A DNA stretch of 64,000 nt, from NCBI RefSeq assembly GCF_001293685.1, contig NZ_BCAG01000006.1, positions 434,001-498,000 on the forward strand, written 5' to 3'. This document shows positions 36,311 through 46,101 of this stretch, piece by piece (position 1 is the first letter of the stretch; each line of letters opens with the position of its first letter). Origin of the DNA: Desulfatitalea tepidiphila (GTDB lineage Bacteria; Desulfobacterota; Desulfobacteria; Desulfobacterales; Desulfosarcinaceae). The notes below the pieces were generated by a model. It saw nothing but the letters and a program-made list of their open reading frames with translations, was not told the DNA's origin and ran no database searches. The position numbers were made by a program, and so were the translations under genes.

Positions 36311-39300
36311 CTATACCGCCCTCACCTTGCGCCACACCCGCAACAACTCGCTGACCCCCCACGCCTGGGCATCGCAACCCCGCTGGGTGTGGGGGATATC
36401 GCCGTCCACGATCTCCGGCACATGGCCGACACAATGGCTGTTGATCAGCTGCAGGCTGCTCGACAGCCAGGCCAGGGCGGCCGGTGCCGCGGAACGTCCG
36501 TACCGCTGAACCCAGGCCTCGCAGAATAACGGAAACGGCCATGTCCAGGCCGTGCCATTGTGGTAGGCCGGCTTGCGTCGCGTGTCCTCATCCCCCTGAT
36601 ACTGGCCCCAGTAGGGTGCCATGGGATCGTTGAGCAGCTGTCCTTCCCTTTGAATGACCAGGGGCGCCTTGACCGGCTGGTCGGCCAGGCTGCGGATGGC
36701 CCCCGGAACGAGCAGCCGCTGGCAGGCATCCAGCATGCGGCGGACCATTTCGGGATCTTCCACGGCCCCCAGGGTAATGGCCAGCAACTGGTTGGGACGC
36801 AGGGCATCGTCCGGCCGGGCCTGGTCGGCCGGTGTGCCCGGGGAACCATGCAGACAATCGCTCAAATGGCCGGCATCGGGGAGCCAATAACGGGTCTGGA
36901 TGCTGTTCCGGACGCGTTGGGCCAGATCCTTCCAGGCCGAGCCGGCCGCTGGATCGATATCCGATAGAAAGACCAGGGCGGCATACCACAGCGCCTGAAT
37001 TTCGATGGGATAGCCCTCGCGCGGCGTACCGGCCGGATAATTGGTATCCATCCAGGTAAAATGGGCGGGGCTGAAGAGCAGACCCGACCCCGGATCCATG
37101 CGGATCCCGTTAGGGGTGCCGGCCATCAAGGCGCCGGCCATGTCCACCAGGATCTGCCGGATCGAACGGCGCTCGCAATGCTGATCGAGAAAATCGTCCC
37201 GCCCTTCGGCAACCGCCAAATCGGCGCAGGCGGTGAAAAACCATAGAGGCGCATCAGAGGTGTCCCGATTGCCGGCATCGTTTCCGCGGATCATGTTGGG
37301 CAGGGTGCCGTTGGCCTCGAACTGGGCGAACTGCAACAGGATCGCGCGACTCGTCTCCAGATGGCCGGCGGCGATCAGGCCGCGCACCACGATCAGGGTA
37401 TCGCGCCCCCAATCGAGAAACCAGGGAAATCCAGCAATGACCGTATTGAATTCGCCCCGGAGCACCACGTACTGTTTCAGGGCGGCGGCCATGGCGCCTT
37501 CCAGTGGCATGTCGTCTCCCTCGATGGACCCATCCAGCGCGGCCGGCGGCTTGGCCTTGGGCGCCGACGGGGTTTCAACCCAGGCGGTCAACATGATCCG
37601 CTGCCCGCCCCTCAGCGGGCAGGAAAAGTAGCCCGGGCTGAACAAATCGGAATTCGGATCGAGTCCCCTGCCGGCCTCCAGGGATCGATGCACCATATAA
37701 TACCACTCCGGTTCGATCTCAAAGCGTCCCTGGTCCTGCTGCATGACCAGGGCATGATGGGCGCCAGGGGCGAAACGAAACCCTTTCTTATGCGCCGTGA
37801 GGGCATTGGGCCACAGGGTTTCGGGCCCGGAAAAGGCCTTGGTGCATTCATGGAAGTTGCGATCTTCGATGTCAGGACGAATCACGAGCGTGACGGCCTG
37901 GTCATCGGCCAGTTCGGCCTCGCCCGAAATCCGATGGAGCCGCTCGAATTGCATAGCCACCATGTTGGCCCGATCGGGCAGCATGCGAGCCCGTACCTGC
38001 AAGACGATGTGTTCGCCCTGTCCGGCGATAATCTGATAGCGCCACCAGGCACCGCCCTCATAATCGAAACCGAAATGTTCGAGACAATCGGGTTTGATCT
38101 CCTGGGAATACCCTTGGTAGACCACCCACCCGCGGCAACGGGCCAGCAGGATGCGCCGATCTTCCGGAAAATCAGGATTCAGGTTGGCCGCCAGCAAGGC
38201 GTCGTAGCGGCTATCCAACCGGCGCCAGTCGGCGCGCACCCGCATCATGGCGCCTCTTCCATTGGTCCCTAACACCAGCAACGGGGTCTGATGACACTCG
38301 TTTCGGCTGAAAGCGGTGCGCACCCGGGCGTTGCGCCCATCGGCCAGATAGAGCAGCCTGGCGCGATGGTGCACGGGCCCATCGGGCTCGAAACTGACGA
38401 TCTGCAGTTCACACGGCCGGTGGGCGACCGGTGTCGGCAATGGCGCAAAAAGCACAAAGGCGTGCCCGTCGCTGCCGGCCAGGCTATCCTCCTGAGCCAG
38501 GACGCGTTCGCCCTCCACGATCCGGGCGCGCATGGGGTGAGGCGCATGAACGAGCAACAGGAAGCCGGGCGGCACCATCACCTCGCGCCGAAGGTCTGTG
38601 GGAAGCTGCCAGCGCACCAGGCGAGGCATCTCCACCCGGGGATCGAGACCGCGGCAAAAAGCCTCTGGATCGGCCTGCAACCGCCGCGCGGCCGCATCGA
38701 GATCACCGCTCGCGACGGCTCTGAAAACCACCATCACTTCCAGCGCCTTAGCCCGCAGACACTGCAACAGGACGGCCGGCGGCGGCGTATAGGGATCTTC
38801 GGGAGCCGCAGACGCCCATCCATCCCGGCTGTCGGCCAGGCAGACGACCTGCCCGGCGGCCAGATCGATCTGCCCCAGCTCATCCTTGTGAACAATGGCG
38901 ACGGGCTGTCCGCTGACCAGATCTATTACCGGCGGCTTTAAAAACGGGGCCCTGGCGGCATCCCAGCCGGCCGTCACCGGCCGGACGGCATCCAGGTTGG
39001 CCACGACGACCACACCACGGCCACTGGGCAGGTGATGCCGCGCCAGGGCGATGAAATTGCCCTCCCCCCGGTGGATGAGGGTCAACTGCACCCCGGGACC
39101 GAAAGCTGGATGGGTCTTGAGCAAACGACTCAAGTGAGCGATGACGTCGACCTGATTCTCGGAAGCGCCCCAATTCAGCGCACACGCCTCGTGGACATTG
39201 ATCTTTTCGGTGGCCAGCCACTCGACCCCGTTGGCAAAGCCGAAGGCGCCGTTGGGCGCCAGCAGGGCGCACAGGGCCGTCCGCATGCGGGCATAGGTGG

Positions 39301-40594
39301 CCGAGGTGGCGGCCAGGCGATTGTTGTCGTGGGTTTCGGCAAAGTGAACGGTGATGCCGTCGGTGTCGCTGATCTCCAGGGCCTCGGGCAGATAGTGCTC
39401 GATCTGGCTCCGGTCGTAATTCTGAAACAGCTCCGAGTAGGCCCAGTTGAAATTGGCCCGGTCGAGCAGGTCGCGGGTGACCGATATTTTACCGCCCAAC
39501 CCTTCGAGCAGAAACAGGGCGTCGGAGAACTGGTCGCGCACCTTGGCGATGATGTACTGCCAGGCCGGAAGGGGAATCATGTACCCGGCGTCGCAGCGGA
39601 AACCGTCCACCCCGCGCCGGCACCAGGTGAGAAAAACATCGGCCATGTAAGTCCACATATCCTGGTGACTGTAATCCAGGGAGGTCAAATCGGCCCAAAC
39701 CACTCCCCAGGCCCCTGGGTTCTTGATTTCACCGTTCGCCTGACGCACCAGCCATTGGGGATGGGTTTCGTGCAGGCTGGCGGCCCAACCCGTGTGGTTG
39801 ATGGCGATATCGAGGATCACCTTGCCGCGCCGGGCATGCACCGCATCGACCAGTTCGATGAATTGCTCGAGCGGTGTGGCGGCCGGGTCGAACACGGCCA
39901 GGGCCCGGTCCACGGCCGTAAAACTCAAGGCGGCGTAAGGGCTGCCATAGCGACCCATGCGGGCATAGGTGGTCGGGGGCGGATTGATGGGAAGCAGCTG
40001 CAGCAGGCGGCACCCCAGGCGCCCCATGATAAAATCGAGCTCGGCAATCACGTCGCGAAAGGTGCCGGACGGCGGGATGACCGTATAGTGGGCATTGTCC
40101 AGAACCCGCATGCACTCGGCGACGTCCGACATATCGCTGTACGGCCGGCCCTTGTTGGGGCCGAACTGACGCACGAAGGCATTGTAGATGATATTGCCGC
40201 ATACCGTATCGGCCGGTTCCACATTGATGGCCGTATTGGATCCGGGCGGCCACAGGGGCTCATTCCGGTCCTCGGGCAGAAAGAGGCACTTGGCCTCGAA
40301 GTGTCCCACCTCGTTGAGCGGCAAACTCACCTCGTAGTGGCCCTCGCCTGTTTGAATCATGGGGATGTCGTACCAATCGCGCGCCTGGGGCGCCTCGTTG
40401 AATTCGATATTACGGATGATCTCCCGCCGGATGATACGCGCCTTGCCCAGGTTGGTCCGAACGTAAGCAGCGCCGGCCGGAGATGGGGCCACATGGAGAT
40501 GGAGATGGATCATATCCCCGCGAAACCGGAGGATATGGCTGCCAGGCGCCGGCGTTTGATGGATTTGGACGTTCTTGTATGTTTTGGATGCCAT
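36311..40594 (-). CDS. Bifunctional-type glycogen debranching enzyme (GH13 + GDE domain)
   Basis: A 1427-residue enzyme with the layout of eukaryotic debranching enzymes (about 1500 residues). After an N-terminal beta domain, a GH13 barrel carries nucleophile Asp335 (DGFRCDAGY), acid Glu364 (LLEGLGG) and FAETHDNNR, for 4-alpha-glucanotransferase activity. The C-terminal third has the amylo-alpha-1,6-glucosidase signature GFPWFLDWGRDTLIVVRGL and the downstream NDAGNRDTSDAPLWF. It moves maltosyl units and removes the remaining branch glucose. Most bacteria use the unrelated GlgX, so this large form is notable. It reads in the same direction as the other glycogen genes, with a 259-bp gap before the next one. 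Confidence 0.92.
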   Translation of the reverse strand: MASKTYKNVQIHQTPAPGSHILRFRGDMIHLHLHVAPSPAGAAYVRTNLGKARIIRREIIRNIEFNEAPQARDWYDIPMIQTGEGHYEVSLPLNEVGHFEAKCLFLPEDRNEPLWPPGSNTAINVEPADTVCGNIIYNAFVRQFGPNKGRPYSDMSDVAECMRVLDNAHYTVIPPSGTFRDVIAELDFIMGRLGCRLLQLLPINPPPTTYARMGRYGSPYAALSFTAVDRALAVFDPAATPLEQFIELVDAVHARRGKVILDIAINHTGWAASLHETHPQWLVRQANGEIKNPGAWGVVWADLTSLDYSHQDMWTYMADVFLTWCRRGVDGFRCDAGYMIPLPAWQYIIAKVRDQFSDALFLLEGLGGKISVTRDLLDRANFNWAYSELFQNYDRSQIEHYLPEALEISDTDGITVHFAETHDNNRLAATSATYARMRTALCALLAPNGAFGFANGVEWLATEKINVHEACALNWGASENQVDVIAHLSRLLKTHPAFGPGVQLTLIHRGEGNFIALARHHLPSGRGVVVVANLDAVRPVTAGWDAARAPFLKPPVIDLVSGQPVAIVHKDELGQIDLAAGQVVCLADSRDGWASAAPEDPYTPPPAVLLQCLRAKALEVMVVFRAVASGDLDAAARRLQADPEAFCRGLDPRVEMPRLVRWQLPTDLRREVMVPPGFLLLVHAPHPMRARIVEGERVLAQEDSLAGSDGHAFVLFAPLPTPVAHRPCELQIVSFEPDGPVHHRARLLYLADGRNARVRTAFSRNECHQTPLLVLGTNGRGAMMRVRADWRRLDSRYDALLAANLNPDFPEDRRILLARCRGWVVYQGYSQEIKPDCLEHFGFDYEGGAWWRYQIIAGQGEHIVLQVRARMLPDRANMVAMQFERLHRISGEAELADDQAVTLVIRPDIEDRNFHECTKAFSGPETLWPNALTAHKKGFRFAPGAHHALVMQQDQGRFEIEPEWYYMVHRSLEAGRGLDPNSDLFSPGYFSCPLRGGQRIMLTAWVETPSAPKAKPPAALDGSIEGDDMPLEGAMAAALKQYVVLRGEFNTVIAGFPWFLDWGRDTLIVVRGLIAAGHLETSRAILLQFAQFEANGTLPNMIRGNDAGNRDTSDAPLWFFTACADLAVAEGRDDFLDQHCERRSIRQILVDMAGALMAGTPNGIRMDPGSGLLFSPAHFTWMDTNYPAGTPREGYPIEIQALWYAALVFLSDIDPAAGSAWKDLAQRVRNSIQTRYWLPDAGHLSDCLHGSPGTPADQARPDDALRPNQLLAITLGAVEDPEMVRRMLDACQRLLVPGAIRSLADQPVKAPLVIQREGQLLNDPMAPYWGQYQGDEDTRRKPAYHNGTAWTWPFPLFCEAWVQRYGRSAAPAALAWLSSSLQLINSHCVGHVPEIVDGDIPHTQRGCDAQAWGVSELLRVWRKVRAV

Positions 40595-40718
40595 GAACGC
40601 TCCGAGGTGGATTGAAAGACGCTATTGGGTCTGGGTTAACAGGGCGGATACATCATATATCGGCAAGATAATACAAACGGATGAGAACTCAACGGCTGAG
40701 TGGCGGCGCCGGACGGCT

Positions 40719-41987
40719 TCACCCCCCCGTCACCCCGAAAAAGCCGTAAATCAGCATATTGAGCCAGTGCCGCAACCCGTCGTAAGAATAATAGCGCCGG
40801 GCCACGGCATAGTTGTGTTCGACCATCTGTTTACGCCGCCCTTCGGATTCAAGCGTCTCGCGCACGTGGCGTACGTTCTTTTCGGTCAGGAATCCGTCCA
40901 TGACGATCACATCAAACCCTCTGGGTTCTATATCGCGCACGAAAATGGCATAGCGATTGATCAGCAAGGGCTTTTTAAAATAGATCGCCTCGAGGAAGGC
41001 GTTTCCGAAGCCTTCGTACAAGCTGGGATAGGTAATGAAGTCGGCATGCGGATAGATATCCCAGAGCGAATAAGGGGCGTTGCCGCGGCGGCCATGACCA
41101 TTGAACGGATCTCTCATCTGCGTGTTGACCAGGCGCAGGTCCACGCCGTGTTCCCGGGCAAAGACCTTGAGCCACTCGGCATATTCGAATCCCTCGTCTC
41201 CCGCTTCGTGGGAAATCACCAGTTTGTATCTGGGATCGCCGAGTCGCCGGACCAGTTCGATGGCGTGTTCGATGCCTTTGCGCTGGACGATGCGGGTCGG
41301 TTGGAGGATCATCTTATCTTCCGGCGTCAACCCCACCGACTGTTTGAATGCGGCGGCATGGTCTGGATCGATCGGGGTACTGTTTTCAAAATCTAACACA
41401 TTGGGGATCACGGTCGATGAAATGCCGGTGCGCAGGGCCAGCTCCTCCTGGGCCGCGGAGTTGATCACCACGTGGGCGATGCTGTTGAGCTTGGGCGGAA
41501 ACGACATGCGCAGAAAATCATCCACCGCATTGACGCTGAAACGGGTGCGCTCCCAGTAAAAATCGTGGTGGTGAGCGATGGTGGGAATCTGGCGCTCGGC
41601 GATCAATTCGGTCAGGGCGACGCCCAGGGGAATGTGCAAAGGAATGGTCAGGGCATTTTCAACGATCAGCATGTCGATGGCATACTGCTCGATGAATTCA
41701 CCCAGAGCCACCTTGATCAGCGTCTTGACCGCATGAATGGTATCGGTGACATTGGATTTGCGGCTCTTGTGGCCGAAAACGCGGTCATTGATCCACTGAT
41801 TCTTCTCGTGCCGGAAATAGGCTTCGGGCACCAGCATGGAGATTTCCGGGTCCCGATCCAGCTCCCCGGCCAACCAGAAACAGCGGTGACCGGCCTGTTC
41901 GAGCACCTGGGCCCACTTGCTGGCCTCCAGGGTCACCCCGTCGGTACCCGCGAAACGGGTGGAGACGAATCCGATGTTCTTGGTCAT
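40719..41987 (-). CDS. GT4-family glycosyltransferase
   Basis: A 422-residue GT-B enzyme. The N-terminus MTKNIGFVSTRFAGTDGVTLE contains the acceptor-side glycine loop; ILQPTRIVQRKGIEHAIEL begins the nucleotide-binding domain, and YPSLYEGFGNAFLEAIYF holds the donor-contact Glu residues (EX7E). The donor and acceptor are unknown. Adjacent galU (55-bp gap) suggests a UDP-sugar donor, and the glycogen genes downstream suggest storage-glucan or compatible-solute glycosylation, but both points are inference. The start at 41987 fits the conserved N-terminus; an upstream ATG at 42002 is equally possible. Confidence 0.82.
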   Translation of the reverse strand: MTKNIGFVSTRFAGTDGVTLEASKWAQVLEQAGHRCFWLAGELDRDPEISMLVPEAYFRHEKNQWINDRVFGHKSRKSNVTDTIHAVKTLIKVALGEFIEQYAIDMLIVENALTIPLHIPLGVALTELIAERQIPTIAHHHDFYWERTRFSVNAVDDFLRMSFPPKLNSIAHVVINSAAQEELALRTGISSTVIPNVLDFENSTPIDPDHAAAFKQSVGLTPEDKMILQPTRIVQRKGIEHAIELVRRLGDPRYKLVISHEAGDEGFEYAEWLKVFAREHGVDLRLVNTQMRDPFNGHGRRGNAPYSLWDIYPHADFITYPSLYEGFGNAFLEAIYFKKPLLINRYAIFVRDIEPRGFDVIVMDGFLTEKNVRHVRETLESEGRRKQMVEHNYAVARRYYSYDGLRHWLNMLIYGFFGVTGG

Positions 41988-42042
41988 GTCAGCGCCGTGC
42001 ATGTGCAACCCACCGCGTGAACATTGCACGCAAGGAGCGATC

Positions 42043-42918
42043 CTACCCACAGACGTTCAAGGTGCCTCGCAGAAAAGAGAGCAGGCGATCGCGAAGATCG
42101 GTCCGGTCCAGGGCATACGAGAGATTGGCCATCTGAAAACCCACCTTGGTGCCGCAATCGAAGCGTTCGCCTTCGTAGCGGTACCCGTAAATCGGCTGCG
42201 TCGCCAGCAGCCGCGCCATGGCGTCGGTGATCTGAATCTCGCCGCCGGCGCCGGTCTCCTTGCGCTCCAGGATATCGAAGATTTCCGGCGTCAGGATATA
42301 CCGGCCGATAATGGCCAGATTGGACGGCGCCTCGGCCGGTGCCGGCTTTTCCACCAGCCCGCGAACCCGGGTAATACGATCTTTTGGTGGATCGGCGTCG
42401 AGAATGCCGTAACTGGCCGTGGCCGTCGGGTCGACCTCCTCCACGCAAACCAGGGAGGACTGCAGGCTTTCGAACCGCTCGATCATCTGTTTGAGAACCG
42501 GCTTTTCCGATTTCATCAGGTCGTCGGCCAGCAAGACGGCGAACGGTTCGTTGCCGACGATCTTGCGGGCACACCAGATGGCGTGCCCCAGCCCCAATGG
42601 CTCGTTTTGACGGGTATAGATAAAGGTTCCCGATTCGGGGACCAGCAGGGTGATCTCCTTGAGGAGGGCATCCTTGCTGCGCGCCATCAAGGTATGTTCC
42701 AGTTCGCAAAAATGGTCGAAATGGTCCTCGATGGCCTGCTTGCTGCGCCCGGTCACAAAGATAATTTCGCTGATGCCGGCGTTCAGTGCCTCTTCCACCG
42801 CATATTGGATCAGCGGTTTGTCTACGACCGGCAACATCTCCTTGGGCATCGCCTTGGTTGCCGGGAGAAACCGGGTGCCCAAACCTGCGACGGGGAAAAC
42901 AGCCTTGCGTACCTGCAT
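42043..42918 (-). CDS. galU: UTP-glucose-1-phosphate uridylyltransferase
   Basis: A 291-residue nucleotidyltransferase. The signature FPVAGLGTRFLPATKAMPKEMLPVVDKPLIQY gives the nucleotide loop and the catalytic Lys residues; FVTGRSKQAIEDHFD, DDLMKSEKPVL and GLVEKP follow in the usual order. It makes UDP-glucose from UTP and glucose 1-phosphate in the cytosol. The start at 42918 has AAGGAG six bases upstream. It lies between ilvE and the GT4 gene on the same strand, and could feed both the GT4 enzyme and glycogen synthesis. Confidence 0.95.
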   Translation of the reverse strand: MQVRKAVFPVAGLGTRFLPATKAMPKEMLPVVDKPLIQYAVEEALNAGISEIIFVTGRSKQAIEDHFDHFCELEHTLMARSKDALLKEITLLVPESGTFIYTRQNEPLGLGHAIWCARKIVGNEPFAVLLADDLMKSEKPVLKQMIERFESLQSSLVCVEEVDPTATASYGILDADPPKDRITRVRGLVEKPAPAEAPSNLAIIGRYILTPEIFDILERKETGAGGEIQITDAMARLLATQPIYGYRYEGERFDCGTKVGFQMANLSYALDRTDLRDRLLSFLRGTLNVCG

Positions 42919-42994
42919 GGATCGCTCCTTTATGAACGGCGCCCCGCCGGTACGGCAGGGTCGCCCGAATAAGGGATCTTGGACTACTGGCCGC

Positions 42995-44059
42995 CTAAAG
43001 CACCGGCTCGATCCAGCCCAAGGTGTCCTTAGCCCGGCCGTATTGGATGTCTGAAATGATATCGAACAGGCGTTGGGCGACGGGACCGACCTTTCCACCG
43101 CCGATGGTGATCACACGATCTTCATACTTGAGCTCGCCCACCGGAGAGACCACGGCCGCCGTGCCCGAACCGAAAATTTCAGAAAGACGCCCGGCCGTGT
43201 GGGCCTCGAATACTTCATCGATGCTGATCCTGCGTTCGCTTACCGGCATCCCCCAGGACTTGGCCAGCGCCAGGACCGAATCGCGGGTAACACCCGGCAA
43301 GATGCTGCCGTTGAGCATGGGCGTGACCAACTCGCCGTCGATAACGAACAGGATGTTCATCGATCCCACCTCTTCTACATACTTTTGCTCCACGCCGTCC
43401 AACCACAACACCTGCGTATAGCCGGCCTCATGGGCCTTTTCGCCGGCCAGCAGGCTGGCGGCATAGTTGGCCATGGTCTTGGTGTCGCCGATGCCGCCGC
43501 GTACCGCACGCACATGCTCACGGGTTACCATAATCTTGACCGGATTGAACCCTTCCGGATAGTAGGCGCCCACCGGCGACAGGATGATATAGAAGCGATA
43601 GGTATGCGATGCACGCACGCCGAGATAAGGATCGGTGGCGATCACCGTGGGACGGATATAAAGAGAGGTCCCCGGCGCAGACGGCACCCACGCCTGCTCG
43701 ACGCGCAGCAGCTCCTTGAGCGCCTCGAGGGCAAAGGCTTCGTCGATCTTCGGGATGCAAAGTTTGCCGGCCGAATAGTTCATCCTCTTGAGGTTGGCCT
43801 GGGGCCGGAACATCTGGATATGGCCGTCGGCGGTGCGATACGCCTTGAGTCCTTCGAAAATGCCCTGGCCGTAATGAAAAATCATGGTGGCCGGGTCCAG
43901 TACGAAAGGCGCATAAGGTTCGATGCGCGCGTTGTGCCAACCCTTATCCGGCGCATAATCCATATTGAACATGTGGTCGGTGAAAAGCGTGCCAAAACCA
44001 AGTTTGTTTTCGTCCGGCTTTGACTTCAACTGATCTCTGCGGGTAACGGTTAACTGCAT
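42995..44059 (-). CDS. ilvE: Branched-chain amino acid aminotransferase
   Basis: A 354-residue fold-type IV PLP enzyme of the larger BCAT group (BCAT1/2-like). Motifs include FHYGQGIFEGLKAYRT, the substrate-side IRPTVIATDPYLGV, the PLP lysine in GGIGDTKTMANYAAS, EVGSMNIL, and the phosphate-binding FGSGTAAVVSPVG. It carries out the last step of valine, leucine and isoleucine synthesis. The start at 44059 is preceded by GAGGAG at a 6-base spacing; the ATG two codons earlier lies too close to that site. Copy B of the dispersed element lies upstream. Confidence 0.95.
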   Translation of the reverse strand: MQLTVTRRDQLKSKPDENKLGFGTLFTDHMFNMDYAPDKGWHNARIEPYAPFVLDPATMIFHYGQGIFEGLKAYRTADGHIQMFRPQANLKRMNYSAGKLCIPKIDEAFALEALKELLRVEQAWVPSAPGTSLYIRPTVIATDPYLGVRASHTYRFYIILSPVGAYYPEGFNPVKIMVTREHVRAVRGGIGDTKTMANYAASLLAGEKAHEAGYTQVLWLDGVEQKYVEEVGSMNILFVIDGELVTPMLNGSILPGVTRDSVLALAKSWGMPVSERRISIDEVFEAHTAGRLSEIFGSGTAAVVSPVGELKYEDRVITIGGGKVGPVAQRLFDIISDIQYGRAKDTLGWIEPVL

Positions 44060-44180
44060 GGACATCTCCTCAAACAATGGAATGGGTACATCGATCGCCG
44101 GCTGCAACGGTGCGGACTGGCCGAATTGAAAAACAATAACACCACACCCCATCAACATGCAAGCCTGCAAGCATGCTTTA

Positions 44181-44486
44181 AGGGATTCTAACTGAATACT
44201 ATTCATTAAACCCGGCCCGGGTGGACCAGGTGGCCGATGCCACACGCCAAGCGGTCAAGAGCCAGTAAAAATGCACGGCGGGCGGTCCAGAAACTCCCCC
44301 GGCCTGCGCCGTGGTCAAACAGTCTGGGCCGCTTGTCCGCCGTTTGCATTTAACTGGCTCTATGACCGCAGGCTCACGTTGCCCTGGCCACCTGCCCCAC
44401 CCGGGCCTGCCATAACCGTTGCCACGCGAATCTTTTTATCAAACAACTGCTGGGATGCACGCCCTTCAGGGTGAATCACATTCAGT
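44181..44486 (-). repeat. Dispersed palindromic element, copy B
   Basis: This 306-bp non-coding block is a near-identical inverted copy of 52293-52590. Its core (44214-44407) folds on itself: GGCCCGGGTGG pairs with CCACCCGGGCC at the edges, and GAGCCAGT...GCATTTAACTGGCTC arms pair inside. Long identical stretches with copy C include GGTGGCCGATGCCACACGCC and CAAACAGTCTGGGCCGCTTG. The rest of the 44060-44790 intergenic region holds only a candidate promoter for the thiolase gene. Confidence 0.85.
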
Positions 44487-44618
44487 GAGAACGGCTGCCT
44501 GCAACCATGCTTTTGGCGGCTATCCGGACAAACCTGAACAATGCCGGCAATTGTCACCGGGCGAGATTCCATCACTTGATGGGACTTGGCCGCTGTCGGC
44601 CGTAGGCCATGGTGATTG

Positions 44619-44647
44619 TTGACACACCTTAAGGATGTTGTTATGGG
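44619..44647 (+). promoter_or_regulatory. Possible promoter of thiolase/acyl-CoA dehydrogenase genes
   Basis: A consensus TTGACA (44619-44624) is followed after 16-17 bases by TTATGG/TATGGG. Transcription would start about 140 bases before the thiolase ATG. The -10 match is weak. Confidence 0.35.
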
Positions 44648-44790
44648 AATTTGCTTGGCACAAAATGGCGGATTGTTCACACTCGATCGATAGATATCCA
44701 TTCCGTACCTGTATCTCTGGGATAGAAAGGGTGCCTGCCTACAAATAGGCGAATCGGCCGTTTGTCGATGGGCACAAAAGAGGAAATCGC

Positions 44791-46032
44791 ATGAAAGAAG
44801 TGGTTATTGTCAGCGGCGTCCGAACGCCGGTGGGACGTTACATGGGGGCCCTTAAAACTATCGAAGCATACGACCTGGCCGCCCTGGTGATGAATGCCGC
44901 GGTGGAAAGGGCCGGGGTCGACCCGGCCGATGTGGACGAAGTGATCTTCGGTCAGGCTTATCAAAACGGTGAATATGTCAACATCGCACGGATGGGACTG
45001 CTGACGGCCGGATGGCCGGACACCATCACCGGCGTCACCCTCGACCGCCGCTGCTGCACCGGCCTGGACGTGGTGCGTTTCGCCGCCTCCCTGATCCAGT
45101 CCGGAGACGCCGAAATCGTGGTGGCCGGCGGCGTGGAAAGCATGAGCAACGCCGAGTTCTATCTGCCCGGCAACATCAAATGGGGCGTGGGCGGCACCGG
45201 TGGCATGCCCCGCGGACACGGCGACCTCAGCATCTGGGGCCTGCGCTTCTACGACCGCATCCAGCGCGCACGGGTCATGTCCCAACCCGAATACCGCTTT
45301 GGGGTTCTGCCCTCGATGATGGCCTGGGCCGAAACCGCTGCCGAAGTCGAGCAGATCTCCCGGGAAGCCTGCGATCAGTGGGCTTTGGAAAGCCACCAGA
45401 AAGCCTGCGCTGCCATCGCCGCCGGCAAATTCAGCGAAGAAATCATCCCGGTGCCGGTACCCCAGCGCAAGGGTGACCCGATCCTCGTGACCCAGGACGA
45501 AAACCCTCGCAGCGACACCACCCTGGCCCAGTTGGCCAAGCTGAAGCCCGTGCTCGGCGGCGTCTGCACGGCCGGCAACTCCTCAACTGAAAACGACGGC
45601 GCCGCCGCCGTGGTGGTGACCAGCCGGGAAAAGGCCGAAGCTTTGGGCATCGAACCCATGGCCACCTTCAAGGCTTGCGTGGTGGCCGGCGACGACCCGC
45701 GCCACGCTTATCGAACGGTGGCCGTGGCCGCAGACAAGGTCCTGAGAAAGACCGGCGCCACCATCGAACAGATGGAACTGATCGAAATCCAGGAGGCCTT
45801 TGCCGCCCAAGTATTGGCCGACCTGAAAGAGATGGGCGTGGGCCCGGATGATTACGGCAAGGTCAATGTCAACGGCTCGGGCATCTCCCTGGGTCATCCC
45901 ATCGCCGCCACCGGCACCCGCGTGCTGGTCTCCTTGCTGCACGAAATGCGGCGGCGCGGCACCCGCATGGCCATGGAGTGCATCTGTGGCGGTGGCGGCC
46001 TGGGCATTGCCGGCATTCTGGAACGGAAATAG
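44791..46032 (+). CDS. Thiolase (acetyl-CoA C-acyltransferase)
   Basis: A 413-residue type II thiolase-fold enzyme. The nucleophile is Cys88 in DRRCCTGLDV; GGVESMSNAEFYL, NVNGSGISLGHPIAATGTR (active-site His) and CICGGGGLGIAG (second active-site Cys region) complete the site. It cleaves or forms beta-ketoacyl-CoA. The neighbouring acyl-CoA dehydrogenase, 69 bases downstream on the same strand, points to fatty- or aromatic-derived acyl-CoA degradation. The chain-length specificity is not readable. Confidence 0.94.
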   Translation: MKEVVIVSGVRTPVGRYMGALKTIEAYDLAALVMNAAVERAGVDPADVDEVIFGQAYQNGEYVNIARMGLLTAGWPDTITGVTLDRRCCTGLDVVRFAASLIQSGDAEIVVAGGVESMSNAEFYLPGNIKWGVGGTGGMPRGHGDLSIWGLRFYDRIQRARVMSQPEYRFGVLPSMMAWAETAAEVEQISREACDQWALESHQKACAAIAAGKFSEEIIPVPVPQRKGDPILVTQDENPRSDTTLAQLAKLKPVLGGVCTAGNSSTENDGAAAVVVTSREKAEALGIEPMATFKACVVAGDDPRHAYRTVAVAADKVLRKTGATIEQMELIEIQEAFAAQVLADLKEMGVGPDDYGKVNVNGSGISLGHPIAATGTRVLVSLLHEMRRRGTRMAMECICGGGGLGIAGILERK

Positions 46033-46101
46033 TCCGGCATTGCCGGCATCAGCACCACTCAGCGATACGGTTTCGAATAAAAAACTTAAAGGGAGTCAAC
46101 C

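Noticed and set aside
39032-40615. A 527-codon plus-strand open frame antisense to the debranching gene
   Set aside because: Shadow of high third-position GC; the minus strand encodes the complete enzyme.
44181-44486. Reading the palindromic element as a CRISPR array or rRNA/tRNA remnant
   Set aside because: There is no short repeat-spacer periodicity and no cloverleaf; the structure is a single long inverted repeat.
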